NCBI GenBank assembly: GCA_021323175.1
Contig: JAJTCK010000007.1
Coordinates: 1 to 41,852, forward strand
Direction of reading: 5' to 3'
Length of the DNA stretch: 41,852 bases
Source: Solirubrobacterales bacterium
Lineage (GTDB): Bacteria; Actinomycetota; Thermoleophilia; Solirubrobacterales; 70-9
Part shown: piece after piece, positions 24,673 to 32,578 of the stretch
Position numbering within the stretch: position 1 is the stretch's first letter
How the letters are laid out: each line of letters opens with the position of its first letter
Translations under genes and position numbers: made by a program
Notes under the pieces: model-generated
What the model was told of the DNA's origin: nothing
Seen by the model: only the letters and a program-made list of their open reading frames with translations
Databases searched by the model: none

Positions 24673-25371
24673 TCAGGTCTTCACCGCGCGGGAGGCGAGG
24701 TGGATGCCGACCTTCCGCTTCACGCGCTGGAGCGCGTTGTCCACGGTCTTGGTGTCGCATTCCAGCCGCTCCCCGATCACCTCATAGGAGTGACCGTCCA
24801 GGTACAGGGAGAGCACGTGGCTCTCCAGCTCGGAGAGGACGCTGGTCAGGCAGCTGACCAGGCTGTCGAGCTCCTCGCTCGCGATCACCTGATTCACCGG
24901 GTTGCGGACATCCGGCCCCGGCAGCACTTCCTCCAGGGTGGTGTCCGACTCCGGCCCGGCCGCGGCCGGCGTCTGGCTGAACGACACATAGTGATTCAGC
25001 GCCGTGTGCTTGTTGCGTGTTGCGGTCTTGACCGCCGTGATGATCTGGCGAGTGATGCAGAGCTCGGCGAAGCCGCGAAAGCTCGCCTCGCGCTCAGGCT
25101 TGTAATCGCGGATCGCCTTGAACAGGCCGAGCATCCCCTCCTGCATCAGGTCGTCGGCGTCGCCGCCGAGCAGGAAGTAGGACGATGACTTGACGCGCAC
25201 GAAGCGGCGGTAACGCCGCACCAGCTGGTCGTAGGCGTCGTTCTGTCCGTTCTTGGCGAGCGCGACGAGGAACTCGTCATCCGGCCCGGGACCGCCGGTG
25301 CGGGCGCCCTCGGGAACCGCTCTCGCGGGAACGGTGGCGTGCTCTTTCGTGCTGGGGGTAGGTACTGCCAC
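24673..25371 (-). CDS. sigH: Spo0H/SigH-like RNA polymerase sigma factor
   Basis: Sigma factor of 232 residues whose region 2 (YFLLGGDADDLMQEGMLGLFKAIRDY, then FAELCITRQIITAVKTATRNKH) closely follows the Spo0H family of Firmicutes. Region 4 has LESHVLSLYLDGHSYEVIGERL and the recognition helix KTVDNALQRVKRKV. The N-terminal 35 residues are Pro/Gly/Thr-rich. The start is GTG at 25371 with AGGAGG 5 nt upstream; a longer frame to 25521 would read through the promoter. Expected to direct a growth-phase or stress regulon. No sporulation genes are seen here. Promoter, structured leader and terminator are all visible, so it is monocistronic. Confidence 0.9.
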   Translation of the reverse strand: MAVPTPSTKEHATVPARAVPEGARTGGPGPDDEFLVALAKNGQNDAYDQLVRRYRRFVRVKSSSYFLLGGDADDLMQEGMLGLFKAIRDYKPEREASFRGFAELCITRQIITAVKTATRNKHTALNHYVSFSQTPAAAGPESDTTLEEVLPGPDVRNPVNQVIASEELDSLVSCLTSVLSELESHVLSLYLDGHSYEVIGERLECDTKTVDNALQRVKRKVGIHLASRAVKT

Positions 25372-25486
25372 AGCAACCTCCTCTTGACGGTGGTCTGTCT
25401 GTGGCGCTCCGCACCTCCCAGTCAGGGGCGCCCCTCCCAATCTCGAGAGCGCTGACCCCGGTGTGAGTCCCGGTGGCTCGCCCTCG
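25372..25486 (-). promoter_or_regulatory. 115-nt structured leader of the SigH-like gene
   Basis: The 5' untranslated region predicted from the promoter. It contains the palindrome GGGGCGCCCC, two copies of TGGGAGG, and two crossing pairings: GTCAG (25452-25456) with CTGAC (25421-25425), and GCGCTC (25447-25452) with GAGCGC (25404-25409). These cannot both form without a pseudoknot, suggesting a switch or a compact fold. No known riboswitch class recognised. The rest of the 312-nt gap (25522-25683) holds only the upstream region and GGAGGAG ribosome site of the plus-strand membrane gene. Confidence 0.4.
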
Positions 25487-25492
25487 CGCGGG

Positions 25493-25521
25493 AAAGTAGG
25501 CCGGGTTCGTGGATATGTCAA
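25493..25521 (-). promoter_or_regulatory. Consensus sigma-70 promoter of the SigH-like gene
   Basis: TTGACA at 25516-25521, a 17-nt spacer, and TACTTT at 25493-25498 (minus strand). This is the closest match to the vegetative consensus noticed in the window. Predicted start of transcription near 25486. Confidence 0.75.
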
Positions 25522-25683
25522 TCAAGGTTCGGACCCGAATGCAATTACGCTTGCACCATCCGTGCCCGGCTCGGCCCTCCAGGGAAAGGAAAGCAGGCTT
25601 CCATCCGGGTCCGCTGGTAATCGGTTACTCGCTGGGCGTGCGCCCTGAGCGGTCACGTCCCAAAACGAACGGACGGAGGAGAG

Positions 25684-26454
25684 ATGGAAGCAAGCACCGC
25701 TCGCATCGACGCCACCCGGGTGATCGGGGAGGCCTTTGATACCTACCGCGACAACTTCGTCGCCCTGATCGGGGCGGGGTTGATCGTGCTCGGCCTGGCC
25801 GGCCTGATCAACGGCCTTCTGTCCCAGACCGATAGCGTGCTGCTGTCGCTGCTGGGAGCGGTCGTCTCGCTCATCGCCTCAGTCCTCTACATCGGCTATG
25901 TGGTGAAGCTGGTGCAGGACGTCCGGGACGGCCGTCGGGACCACAGCGTCGGCGATCTCTTCTCGGCGGCGGCGCCCTACATCGGGGTTCTGATCGTGAT
26001 CGGGATCCTGTTCGGAATCGGCGTCACGATCGGCTTCATCCTGCTGATCATCCCCGGCCTGTTCCTGCTGACGATCTGGGCGGTCACCGCGCCGGCGGCC
26101 GTGGTGGAGAACACCGGCGTGCTCGGCTCGTTCCGCCGCAGCCGCGAGCTGGTCAAGGGCAACGGCTGGAACGTGTTCGGCACGATCGTGATCGCATTCC
26201 TGATCGTCATCGTGATCAGCATCGTGCTGAGTCTGATCGGGGCCGCGATCGCAGACGACGCGGGCGAGGTCGTCCTCAGCGTCATCGCCAACGTCCTGCT
26301 GACGCCGATCTACGCGCTGGTCTCCGCGATCCTGTTCTTCGAGCTGGGCGGCGGACGCGGCGTTGGGGCCGCCCCGGCAGCCACGGAGCCCCCCGTGTCC
26401 GATCCGGGCATCACCGAACCGCCGCCGCACCAGGGCGGCCCGCCCAGCGCCTAG
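25684..26454 (+). CDS. Multi-pass membrane protein of unknown function
   Basis: Protein of 256 residues with about six hydrophobic helices (roughly 24-45, 54-78, 98-118, 120-140, 168-190, 200-222) and a Pro-rich cytoplasmic-type tail. The GLFLLTIWAVTAPAAVVE block and the following SFRRSRELVKGN repeat-like motif resemble the glycerophosphoryl diester phosphodiesterase membrane domain / DUF7847-type families. That assignment is tentative. GGAGGAGAG lies just before the ATG. Divergent from the SigH-like gene and closed by a strong hairpin. Confidence 0.8.
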   Translation: MEASTARIDATRVIGEAFDTYRDNFVALIGAGLIVLGLAGLINGLLSQTDSVLLSLLGAVVSLIASVLYIGYVVKLVQDVRDGRRDHSVGDLFSAAAPYIGVLIVIGILFGIGVTIGFILLIIPGLFLLTIWAVTAPAAVVENTGVLGSFRRSRELVKGNGWNVFGTIVIAFLIVIVISIVLSLIGAAIADDAGEVVLSVIANVLLTPIYALVSAILFFELGGGRGVGAAPAATEPPVSDPGITEPPPHQGGPPSA

Positions 26455-26462
26455 GAGCTCTC

Positions 26463-26497
26463 GCGGGAGCCTCGCCCACCGCGGGTGAGGCTCCCGC
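26463..26497. terminator. Bidirectional terminator hairpin between convergent genes
   Basis: Perfect 11-bp arms GCGGGAGCCTC/GAGGCTCCCGC enclose a 13-nt loop that itself can pair CCC with GGG. It sits 8 nt after the membrane-protein stop and 30 nt from the rlmB stop. No T tract. Confidence 0.65.
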
Positions 26498-26527
26498 CCA
26501 GACGGCCGAGAGGCCTGCTCCGGCTGC

Positions 26528-27208
26528 TCAAGCCCTGCTCCGCAGCGCCTCGAACAGGATCACGGCCGCCGCCACCGAGGCGTTCAGCGAGCCGATTCGG
26601 CCGCGGCTCGGGATCGAGACCATCTGGTCGCACGCGGACGCGACACGCGGACGGATGCCGATGCCCTCGGAGCCCAGCACCACGACCGCCCTGCCCGACC
26701 AGTCCACCTCGGTGTAGGGGACCTCGCCTTCGGCGTCGGCTCCGTACACCCAGGCGCCCTGCCCGCGCGCTCGCCCGAGCCAGTCGGCGAGGTTCGTCAC
26801 TCTGGCGATGTCCAGGTGCTCCACCGCCCCGGCCGACGCCTTCGCGACGGCGGGAGTAACGGCAACCGCCCTGCGCTCGGGGATGACCACGCCGCTCGCG
26901 CCGGCGACCTCGGCAGCGCGGCAGACGGCGCCGAGGTTGTGGGGGTCCTGGATCTGGTCGAGCGCCACGACCAGCGCGTCCTCGGCGGCGAGGAGAAAGC
27001 CGGGGTCCGCGTATGAGTAGGGGTCCACCTCGGCGACCACCCCCTGGTGGTCCGGGGATCCGCACAGCCGCTCCAGCTCCTCAGGTGCCGTCTCCGGGGC
27101 GCGCCAGAGACGCAGGACCGTCCGCCGCCCCCGTTCGGCCTCGGCCACCGGCCGGCGGCCGTAGATCAGCTCGCGGCCGCCCGTCGGCGCTGGGCCTCTT
27201 CCGTCCAC
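26528..27208 (-). CDS. rlmB: 23S rRNA (guanosine-2'-O)-methyltransferase RlmB-like (TrmH family)
   Basis: SPOUT methyltransferase of 226 residues. N-terminal substrate-binding part: GGRELIYGRRPVAEAERG. Catalytic part: LDQIQDPHNLGAVCRAAE (motif 1, with catalytic Asn/Arg), LGSEGIGIRP (motif 2) and MVSIPSRGRIGSLNASVAAA (motif 3), which forms the AdoMet-binding knot. The GTG start lies 12 nt after the cysS stop with GGGGAG upstream. The cysS-rlmB order is a well-known actinobacterial and Firmicute arrangement. Confidence 0.92.
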   Translation of the reverse strand: MDGRGPAPTGGRELIYGRRPVAEAERGRRTVLRLWRAPETAPEELERLCGSPDHQGVVAEVDPYSYADPGFLLAAEDALVVALDQIQDPHNLGAVCRAAEVAGASGVVIPERRAVAVTPAVAKASAGAVEHLDIARVTNLADWLGRARGQGAWVYGADAEGEVPYTEVDWSGRAVVVLGSEGIGIRPRVASACDQMVSIPSRGRIGSLNASVAAAVILFEALRSRA

Positions 27209-27220
27209 CGCGCTCCCCGC

Positions 27221-28570
27221 CTAGCCGCGCCGCACCAGGCGGGCGCCGTCCGTTCCGTCTCGCACCTCCCAGCCCAGTCCTCCCAGGCGATCCCGAATCT
27301 CGTCGGCGCGATCGAAGTCCTTGGCGGCGCGCGCCTCCTCGCGCTCGGCCAGCAGCCGCTCGGCCTCTGGATCGGGAGCGTCCTCAGCGGCGAGCAGGGA
27401 CTCGAGGCCCAGCAGCGGAAGCAGCTCCTCGAGAGCCCCGCGCGCCCCGGGAAGCTCTCGCCGGTTTCCCTCAGCGACCAGCTTCCCCAGGGCCGCAAAC
27501 GCGCGCGGGGTGTTGAAGTCATCGGCCAGCGCCTGGAGGAAGGCGTCCCGCCTGTCGGCCACGAACGCGTCGAGCTCGCCCCCCGGGGCGTCGCGCAGGT
27601 AGTTGCGAATCCCCTCGACCCGCGCCGCCGCTTCCCGCAGGACGGCGTCCGAGAAGGCGAGTGGCTGGCGATAGTGACCAGAGGCGAGGTAGGCGACGAC
27701 CGCCGGCGCGCCGTACCGGTCCACCGCCTCCGCGAGCTGGAAGATGTTGCCCTCGGACTTCGACATCTTGGCCTCGTCGAGCTGGACCATGCCGTTGTGC
27801 ATCCAGACGCGGGCGAGCGGCTCGCCCCGCGCCGCCTCGGTCTGGGCGATCTCGTTCTCGTGGTGGGGGAAGACCAGGTCGATGCCCCCGCCGTGAACCG
27901 CGAAGCCGGTCCCGAGCTCCTTCTCGGCCATCGCCGAGCACTCGATGTGCCAGCCCGGCCTGCCCTTCCCCCAGGGTGAATCCCAGGAGGTGTCCTCGTC
28001 CTCCTTGGTTCCCTTCCAGAGCGCGAAGTCGAGCGGGTCCTCCTTGAGCGACGCGGTGCCCGCCTCCTCGCCCTGATCCATCTGCTCGGGATCGCGGTTC
28101 GAGAGCTTTCCATAGTCCGAGAAGCTGCGCACGCGGAAGTAGACGTCGCCGTCGGCGGGATAAGCGTGCCCGCCGGCGACGAGATCCTCGATCAGCGCGA
28201 CGATCTCGCCGATCGTCTCGGTCGCAAGGGGCTCCGAGTCCGGTCGACCGAGCCCCAGCGCATCGGTATCCCGGCGGTATGCGGCGGTCATCTCGGCGGC
28301 GAACTCGTCAGACGCGCGCCCGGCCCGACGCGCCGCGTCGTAGATCTTGTCGTTGATGTCGGTGACGTTGATGACGAGCTTCGCGTCCAGGCCCTGGTGC
28401 GCGAGGAAGCGCCTGAGGAGCGTGAAGACCACGTACGGGCGCGCGTTGCCGATGTGAATGCGCCCGTAGACGGTCGGGCCGCAGGCGTAGATACCGACTG
28501 TTTGCAGGCCATTCCGGGTAAGAGGTCGTACTTCGCCCGTGAGGGTGTCGTGGATCCGAAACGGGAGCAC
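27221..28570 (-). CDS. cysS: Cysteinyl-tRNA synthetase
   Basis: Class I aminoacyl-tRNA synthetase of 449 residues that charges tRNA-Cys. Zinc ligand Cys30 in the YACGPTVY block, HIGN at 39-42 (HIGH motif), the WHIECSAM and PHHENEIAQ zinc/substrate blocks, and KMSKS at about 268. The C-terminal anticodon-binding helices end with a domain rich in charged residues. The GTG start has no Shine-Dalgarno. TAGCAT (28577-28582) lies exactly 6 nt upstream, so the mRNA is probably leaderless. Operon with rlmB. Confidence 0.96.
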   Translation of the reverse strand: MLPFRIHDTLTGEVRPLTRNGLQTVGIYACGPTVYGRIHIGNARPYVVFTLLRRFLAHQGLDAKLVINVTDINDKIYDAARRAGRASDEFAAEMTAAYRRDTDALGLGRPDSEPLATETIGEIVALIEDLVAGGHAYPADGDVYFRVRSFSDYGKLSNRDPEQMDQGEEAGTASLKEDPLDFALWKGTKEDEDTSWDSPWGKGRPGWHIECSAMAEKELGTGFAVHGGGIDLVFPHHENEIAQTEAARGEPLARVWMHNGMVQLDEAKMSKSEGNIFQLAEAVDRYGAPAVVAYLASGHYRQPLAFSDAVLREAAARVEGIRNYLRDAPGGELDAFVADRRDAFLQALADDFNTPRAFAALGKLVAEGNRRELPGARGALEELLPLLGLESLLAAEDAPDPEAERLLAEREEARAAKDFDRADEIRDRLGGLGWEVRDGTDGARLVRRG

Positions 28571-28576
28571 GCCGCG

Positions 28577-28582
28577 ATGCTA
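28577..28582 (-). promoter_or_regulatory. -10 box (TAGCAT) for leaderless cysS mRNA
   Basis: TAGCAT, 6 nt, then the GTG at 28570. The box overlaps the first possible ATG of the divergent SCP2-hydrolase gene, which argues that the latter starts further in. Confidence 0.5.
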
Positions 28583-29929
28583 GATGCGCTGACAACCGAC
28601 AGCCGCCCTGAGGTGTACGCTGCCCGCGCGTTGGATGTCGGGCAGGCAGACGAGCGCAGGATGAGGGACGTTGGAGGCGCCTTCGGGAGCCTCCCCGAGC
28701 GCTACCTGGGCGCGGACGACGGATTTCACGCGACCTACCTGATCGAGCTCGAGGACCTGGGGCTGGGCTGGGGCGTCGAGCTGGACTCCGAGGAGTGCCG
28801 AGTCCTGGCATCGCCGCCGCGCGACCCCGACGTGATCATCGGGACGGATGCCAGCACCTGGCTCCAGCTTCGCGAGGGCGAGCTGTCCGGACTGGATGCG
28901 TTCCGCTCGCGGCGCCTCTGGGCGCGCGGCAACCTCGACCTGGCGATCGCATTCGAGGGGTTCTTCCGGCTGCCGAACGGCCGCCCCCCACTGCTCCACA
29001 TCCACGACGTCAAGGCGGGCCGCGCGCGCATCTCAACCCTGACGGCGGGAGATGGAAGTGAGACCGTGGTCCTGATCCACGGGCTCGGCGGCAACAAGAC
29101 CAGCTTCTTCGAGACGGTCTCCGCTCTCACCCCCCACTACAAGGTTCACGCGATCGACCTGCCGGGGTTCGGCTCCTCCTCGAAACCCACCCGCGCGCCC
29201 TTCGACGCCCGCTGGTTCGCGCGTTCAGTGCTGCGATTCCTCGACGCCGAGGGCATCGACCGAGCACACGTGGTCGGCAACTCTCTCGGCGGGCGGGTCG
29301 CGATCGAGGTCGGCCTGACGGCCCCGAACCGGGTCTCGAGCCTGAGCCTGTTGACGCCGTCGCTGGCCTGGCGACGCTGGCGCGCGCTTGCCCCGCTGGT
29401 CAAGCTGCTGCGTCCCGAGCTGGCGGCAATCCCGCACTCGCTGACCACGCCGCTCGTGCGGCGCCACTTCTGGGGCATGTTCGGACGCCCCGAGCGCATC
29501 CATCCGGCGGCCGCCGACGTCGCGGTCGAGGAGTTCACGCGCACCTACCGCAGCCACGCGGCCCGCGTCGCGTTTGCGTCATCGGCCCGCCACATCTATC
29601 TCGAGGAGCCCGATGGCCCGAACGGGTTCTGGACCCGCCTGGCGGGACTGGAGCCGCCGGCGATGTTCGTGTGGGGAGACGCCGACCCGCTGGTCCCGCT
29701 CGCCTTCTGCGCTCACGTCGCCGAGGTGCTGCCCGAGGCTCACCAGGTGGTCCTGAACGAGTGCGGGCACGTGCCGCAGGTCGAGCTGCCCGAAGACACG
29801 AACGGGCTGATCCACGGCTTCATGGCCTCGTCCGCCGTCTCGTCCAGGCCCGGGGCGGCCGGGCGGATCGGGCGCGCGGCGCGGCGCATCCGGAGCGTCG
29901 GCCTCCCGGCAGCGCAGCCAGCCGCCTGA
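28577..29929 (+). CDS. SCP2 sterol-binding domain fused to alpha/beta hydrolase
   Basis: Protein of up to 450 residues with two domains. Residues about 33-145 resemble an SCP2-type lipid-binding domain (FHATYLIELEDLGLGWGVEL, ASTWLQLREGELSGLDAFRSRRLWARGNLDLAI). Residues about 155-430 form an alpha/beta hydrolase with oxyanion motif LIHGLGGNKTS, nucleophile Ser in GNSLGG, acid Asp in GDADPLVP and His in ECGHVPQ. The triad is complete, so a lipid esterase or thioesterase is plausible. The start is uncertain: ATG at 28577 lies in the cysS promoter, only 6 nt from the cysS start. ATG at 28661 still keeps both domains. The tail is Ala/Arg-rich. Confidence 0.85.
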   Translation: MLDALTTDSRPEVYAARALDVGQADERRMRDVGGAFGSLPERYLGADDGFHATYLIELEDLGLGWGVELDSEECRVLASPPRDPDVIIGTDASTWLQLREGELSGLDAFRSRRLWARGNLDLAIAFEGFFRLPNGRPPLLHIHDVKAGRARISTLTAGDGSETVVLIHGLGGNKTSFFETVSALTPHYKVHAIDLPGFGSSSKPTRAPFDARWFARSVLRFLDAEGIDRAHVVGNSLGGRVAIEVGLTAPNRVSSLSLLTPSLAWRRWRALAPLVKLLRPELAAIPHSLTTPLVRRHFWGMFGRPERIHPAAADVAVEEFTRTYRSHAARVAFASSARHIYLEEPDGPNGFWTRLAGLEPPAMFVWGDADPLVPLAFCAHVAEVLPEAHQVVLNECGHVPQVELPEDTNGLIHGFMASSAVSSRPGAAGRIGRAARRIRSVGLPAAQPAA

Positions 29930-29960
29930 GCACACCGTCGCACCTAGAATCGGCCCTGCG

Positions 29961-30932
29961 ATGGCGGCGAGCCGGACAGACACGGCTGCCCAAGCGCACG
30001 CGGAGAACGGCAGTGCGAACAGCGGCCACCCCGGCCGGGCCTCCCGCGTGCCCGGGATCGCCGCCGGAGCCGCACGTCGCGGACGTTCACTGCTGGGTGC
30101 GGTGGCCGGCGTGGTCGCGGGGCGGGTGCAGGACGCGCTGAAGGCCGATTTGGACGACCGCGACCCCGACTACATCCGCGAGAACCTGCCGTGGGTCTGG
30201 CTGATGTCGAGCCTGTGGTTCCGCGGAGAGGTGCGCGACATCGGGCGCATCCCCGAGGAGGGGGCCGTGCTGCTGGTCGGCAACCACTCCGGCGGGAACG
30301 TCACCCCGGACACGACCGTGTTCACGCTCGCCTTCTACACGTACTTCGGGGTGGAGAGGCGCTTCCACCAGCTCGCGCACAACCTGGTCCTGACCTCGCC
30401 GATAGGGCCGTTACTCCGCCGGTACGGGACCGTGGCCGCCTCGCACGAGAACGCGCGCAAGGCGCTCGAGGCCGGCGCGGCCGTGCTCGTTTACCCGGGC
30501 GGCGACTGGGAGGTCCACCGCCCGAGCTGGCAGACGAACAGGGTCGACTTTGCAGGCCGGCGCGGCTTCGTCCGGCTGGCGCTGGAGGCGGGCGTGCCGA
30601 TCGTCCCCATCGTCGCGATCGGCGGCCAGGAGACCGCGCTGTTCTTGAGCCACGGGGAGCGGCTCTCGCGCGGGCTCGGCCTGGACCGGCTGTTCCGGCT
30701 CAAGGTCCTGCCGATCTCCGTGACGATGCCGTGGCTGATCAACGTGGGTGACTTCCTGGGCCACGTCCCGCTTCCCTCGAAGATCACGATCCAGGTGCTG
30801 AAGCCCATCGATTTGGTCGAGCGCTTCGGCAGGGACCCCGACGTGGACGCGGTCTATGACCACGTCACGGCCGTCATGCAGGAGACGCTTTACGAGCTTG
30901 CGGCCGAGCGACGCCTGCCGGTGGTCGGCTGA
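29961..30932 (+). CDS. Lysophospholipid acyltransferase family protein
   Basis: LPLAT-fold acyltransferase of 323 residues. After a low-complexity N-terminus and a hydrophobic segment (about 74-88), the motif LLVGNHSGGNVTPD provides the HX4-type active site in a DGAT2/PlsC-like variant. VLVYPGGDWEVHR replaces the usual FPEGTR block, and later LEAGVPIVPIVAIGG is present. Acts at the membrane on lysophosphatidate or diacylglycerol; substrate not deducible. TAGAAT lies 10 nt before the ATG and no Shine-Dalgarno is seen. The TGA overlaps the next start by 1 nt (TGATG). Confidence 0.85.
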   Translation: MAASRTDTAAQAHAENGSANSGHPGRASRVPGIAAGAARRGRSLLGAVAGVVAGRVQDALKADLDDRDPDYIRENLPWVWLMSSLWFRGEVRDIGRIPEEGAVLLVGNHSGGNVTPDTTVFTLAFYTYFGVERRFHQLAHNLVLTSPIGPLLRRYGTVAASHENARKALEAGAAVLVYPGGDWEVHRPSWQTNRVDFAGRRGFVRLALEAGVPIVPIVAIGGQETALFLSHGERLSRGLGLDRLFRLKVLPISVTMPWLINVGDFLGHVPLPSKITIQVLKPIDLVERFGRDPDVDAVYDHVTAVMQETLYELAAERRLPVVG

Positions 30933-31384
30933 TGCGAATCGAGGAGTCGATCGACGTGGAGGCCCCCCGCTCGGTCGTCTGGGACTACCTCACCGACCCC
31001 GCCAACTACCTGGTGTTCATGGACGGCGCCACCCGCTGGGACGTCGTCGGCGACGTCGAGCGAGGTCTCGGCGCCCGCTACCGCGTGCTCCTGCGCGTCG
31101 GCTCCGCCGAGGTCGGCGGGCTGATCGAGGTGGTCGAGTGGCACCCCGAGGCCGACATGGCATGGAGCTCGGTCACCGGCGTGGACCAGCGCGGCCGCTG
31201 GCACCTTCGCGACCGCCCCGGCGGTGACACCAGGGTCAACTTTCGCTTCGCCTACGGGGTGGCGGGCGCCGGGATCGCCGGTGTCCTGGCCGAGCACGTC
31301 GCGGCCCGCTGGCTGCGCGGAGACTTCAAGCGTTCGCTGCGAGCGATCAAGGAAATCTTGGAGAGCTCGGGCGCGCGGGCCTGA
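30932..31384 (+). CDS. SRPBCC family protein
   Basis: Compact SRPBCC/START-like protein of 150 residues, essentially the domain alone. The opening RIEESIDVEAPRSVVWDYLTDPANY is the usual first strand and helix, with the closing amphipathic helix (FKRSLRAIKEILES) at the end. The fold binds hydrophobic ligands. The start overlaps the acyltransferase stop (TGATG), so both are made together; a lipid-related role is plausible but inferred only from context. Confidence 0.84.
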   Translation: MRIEESIDVEAPRSVVWDYLTDPANYLVFMDGATRWDVVGDVERGLGARYRVLLRVGSAEVGGLIEVVEWHPEADMAWSSVTGVDQRGRWHLRDRPGGDTRVNFRFAYGVAGAGIAGVLAEHVAARWLRGDFKRSLRAIKEILESSGARA

Positions 31385-31421
31385 GGGCGGCGCGCGCCGC
31401 GAAGCCTCGCTCCGGGCGTGA

Positions 31422-32537
31422 CTAGAACGTTCGCAGCCGGCGGCCGGCGACGTGGCGGGTGCCCGCCGCCTCCCCCGGAGGCGGCTCGCTGGGCAGGTGC
31501 TCGGGTTCGTCTCGCCCGGTCCCCGAGACAGAACCGCCGAGGGCCTCGGTTCTGGCGCTCTCCACCTGCTTGGCGACCTCCTGCTCGGCGCGACGGCGCG
31601 CCTCAGCGACGCGGTCATCGGCCTCGCGCCGCAGGCGAACAGCTTCTTGGCTCAGCTTCGCCTCCGCCTCGGCACGGGCGCGTGCCTCGGCCTCGCGCGA
31701 GACGCGGTCAGCCAGGCGCTTGACTCGCTTCTCGGACTCCTCGCGCGCAGCCGCCGCGGCGGCCTCGATCCGCTCGTCCATCTCGCCCTTGATGCGCCCG
31801 ACCTGGGAGAGCGCGACCTCCTCAGCCGCGGCGGCGCGGTCCTCGGCGGCGATCGCGCGCTGCTCGGACTCGTTCAGCCGAGCGGTCAGCATCTCGGTCT
31901 TCTCCTCCGCGCGCTCCGCCCTCTCGCGCGCCGCTTTGATCGCTTCCTCCGCCCCCTCGCGCGCCTCGTTGATCGCCTGCTGCGCCCGCTCGCGCGCTTG
32001 CTGCTTGAGGCGCTCGATCGCCTGCTCCGCCCGCTCGCGTGCCGCCCTGCGCTCCGCCTCCACCTCCTCGACCCGCTTGTTCGTCTCGGCGATCTGCTCC
32101 TCCAGCAGGGCGCGGTCCACGGCGTGGTCTTTCTTGGCCTTCTGCGCGGCCGCGGCCGCGGCCCGTTGGGCGGCGTCGGCCCGGTCCTCCAGCTTGGCGA
32201 TGGTCCTGACCGCCTCTGCCAGGCCCCGCTCGGTCTCGACGAGGCGGCCCTCGGCCTCGGCGGCACGGCCCTCCGCAACGCCCGCGCGGCGGCTCGCCTC
32301 GCGAATGAGCTGCTTCCCCCGCTCCACGAACCTGGACTGCGCGTCCTTGGCCGCCTCGATCACCCGGGCCGCCTCTTCCCGGGCCTGCCTGGCGGCGATT
32401 CGCGCCTGGGCCGCCTCCTCGCGGGCCGCCGCCTCGCGAGCGCCCAGCTCGTCGATCAGGGTGGCGGCCTTCGCGCGGAAGTGCTCCGTCGCATCCCTGG
32501 AGCTCTCGGTCTCGGTTCTGATGGCGTCGCCGTCCAC
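31422..32537 (-). CDS. Long coiled-coil protein, 371 aa
   Basis: Nearly the whole chain (about 10-320) is a continuous Ala/Glu/Arg-rich heptad pattern with no proline and little hydrophobic bulk. No signal or membrane segment is visible. The last 45 residues are Pro/Gly/Arg-rich. Such proteins act as scaffolds, filaments or chromosome/cell-pole organisers. Database matches to many coiled-coil families would be compositional, so I give no name. Isolated: convergent with the SRPBCC gene and 41 nt downstream of the acyl-CoA synthetase gene on the same strand. Confidence 0.8.
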   Translation of the reverse strand: MDGDAIRTETESSRDATEHFRAKAATLIDELGAREAAAREEAAQARIAARQAREEAARVIEAAKDAQSRFVERGKQLIREASRRAGVAEGRAAEAEGRLVETERGLAEAVRTIAKLEDRADAAQRAAAAAAQKAKKDHAVDRALLEEQIAETNKRVEEVEAERRAARERAEQAIERLKQQARERAQQAINEAREGAEEAIKAARERAERAEEKTEMLTARLNESEQRAIAAEDRAAAAEEVALSQVGRIKGEMDERIEAAAAAAREESEKRVKRLADRVSREAEARARAEAEAKLSQEAVRLRREADDRVAEARRRAEQEVAKQVESARTEALGGSVSGTGRDEPEHLPSEPPPGEAAGTRHVAGRRLRTF

Positions 32538-32578
32538 TCGGGGTCCGCCTCGGTAGATGCAGTCGGGGCCAGTCTGAG

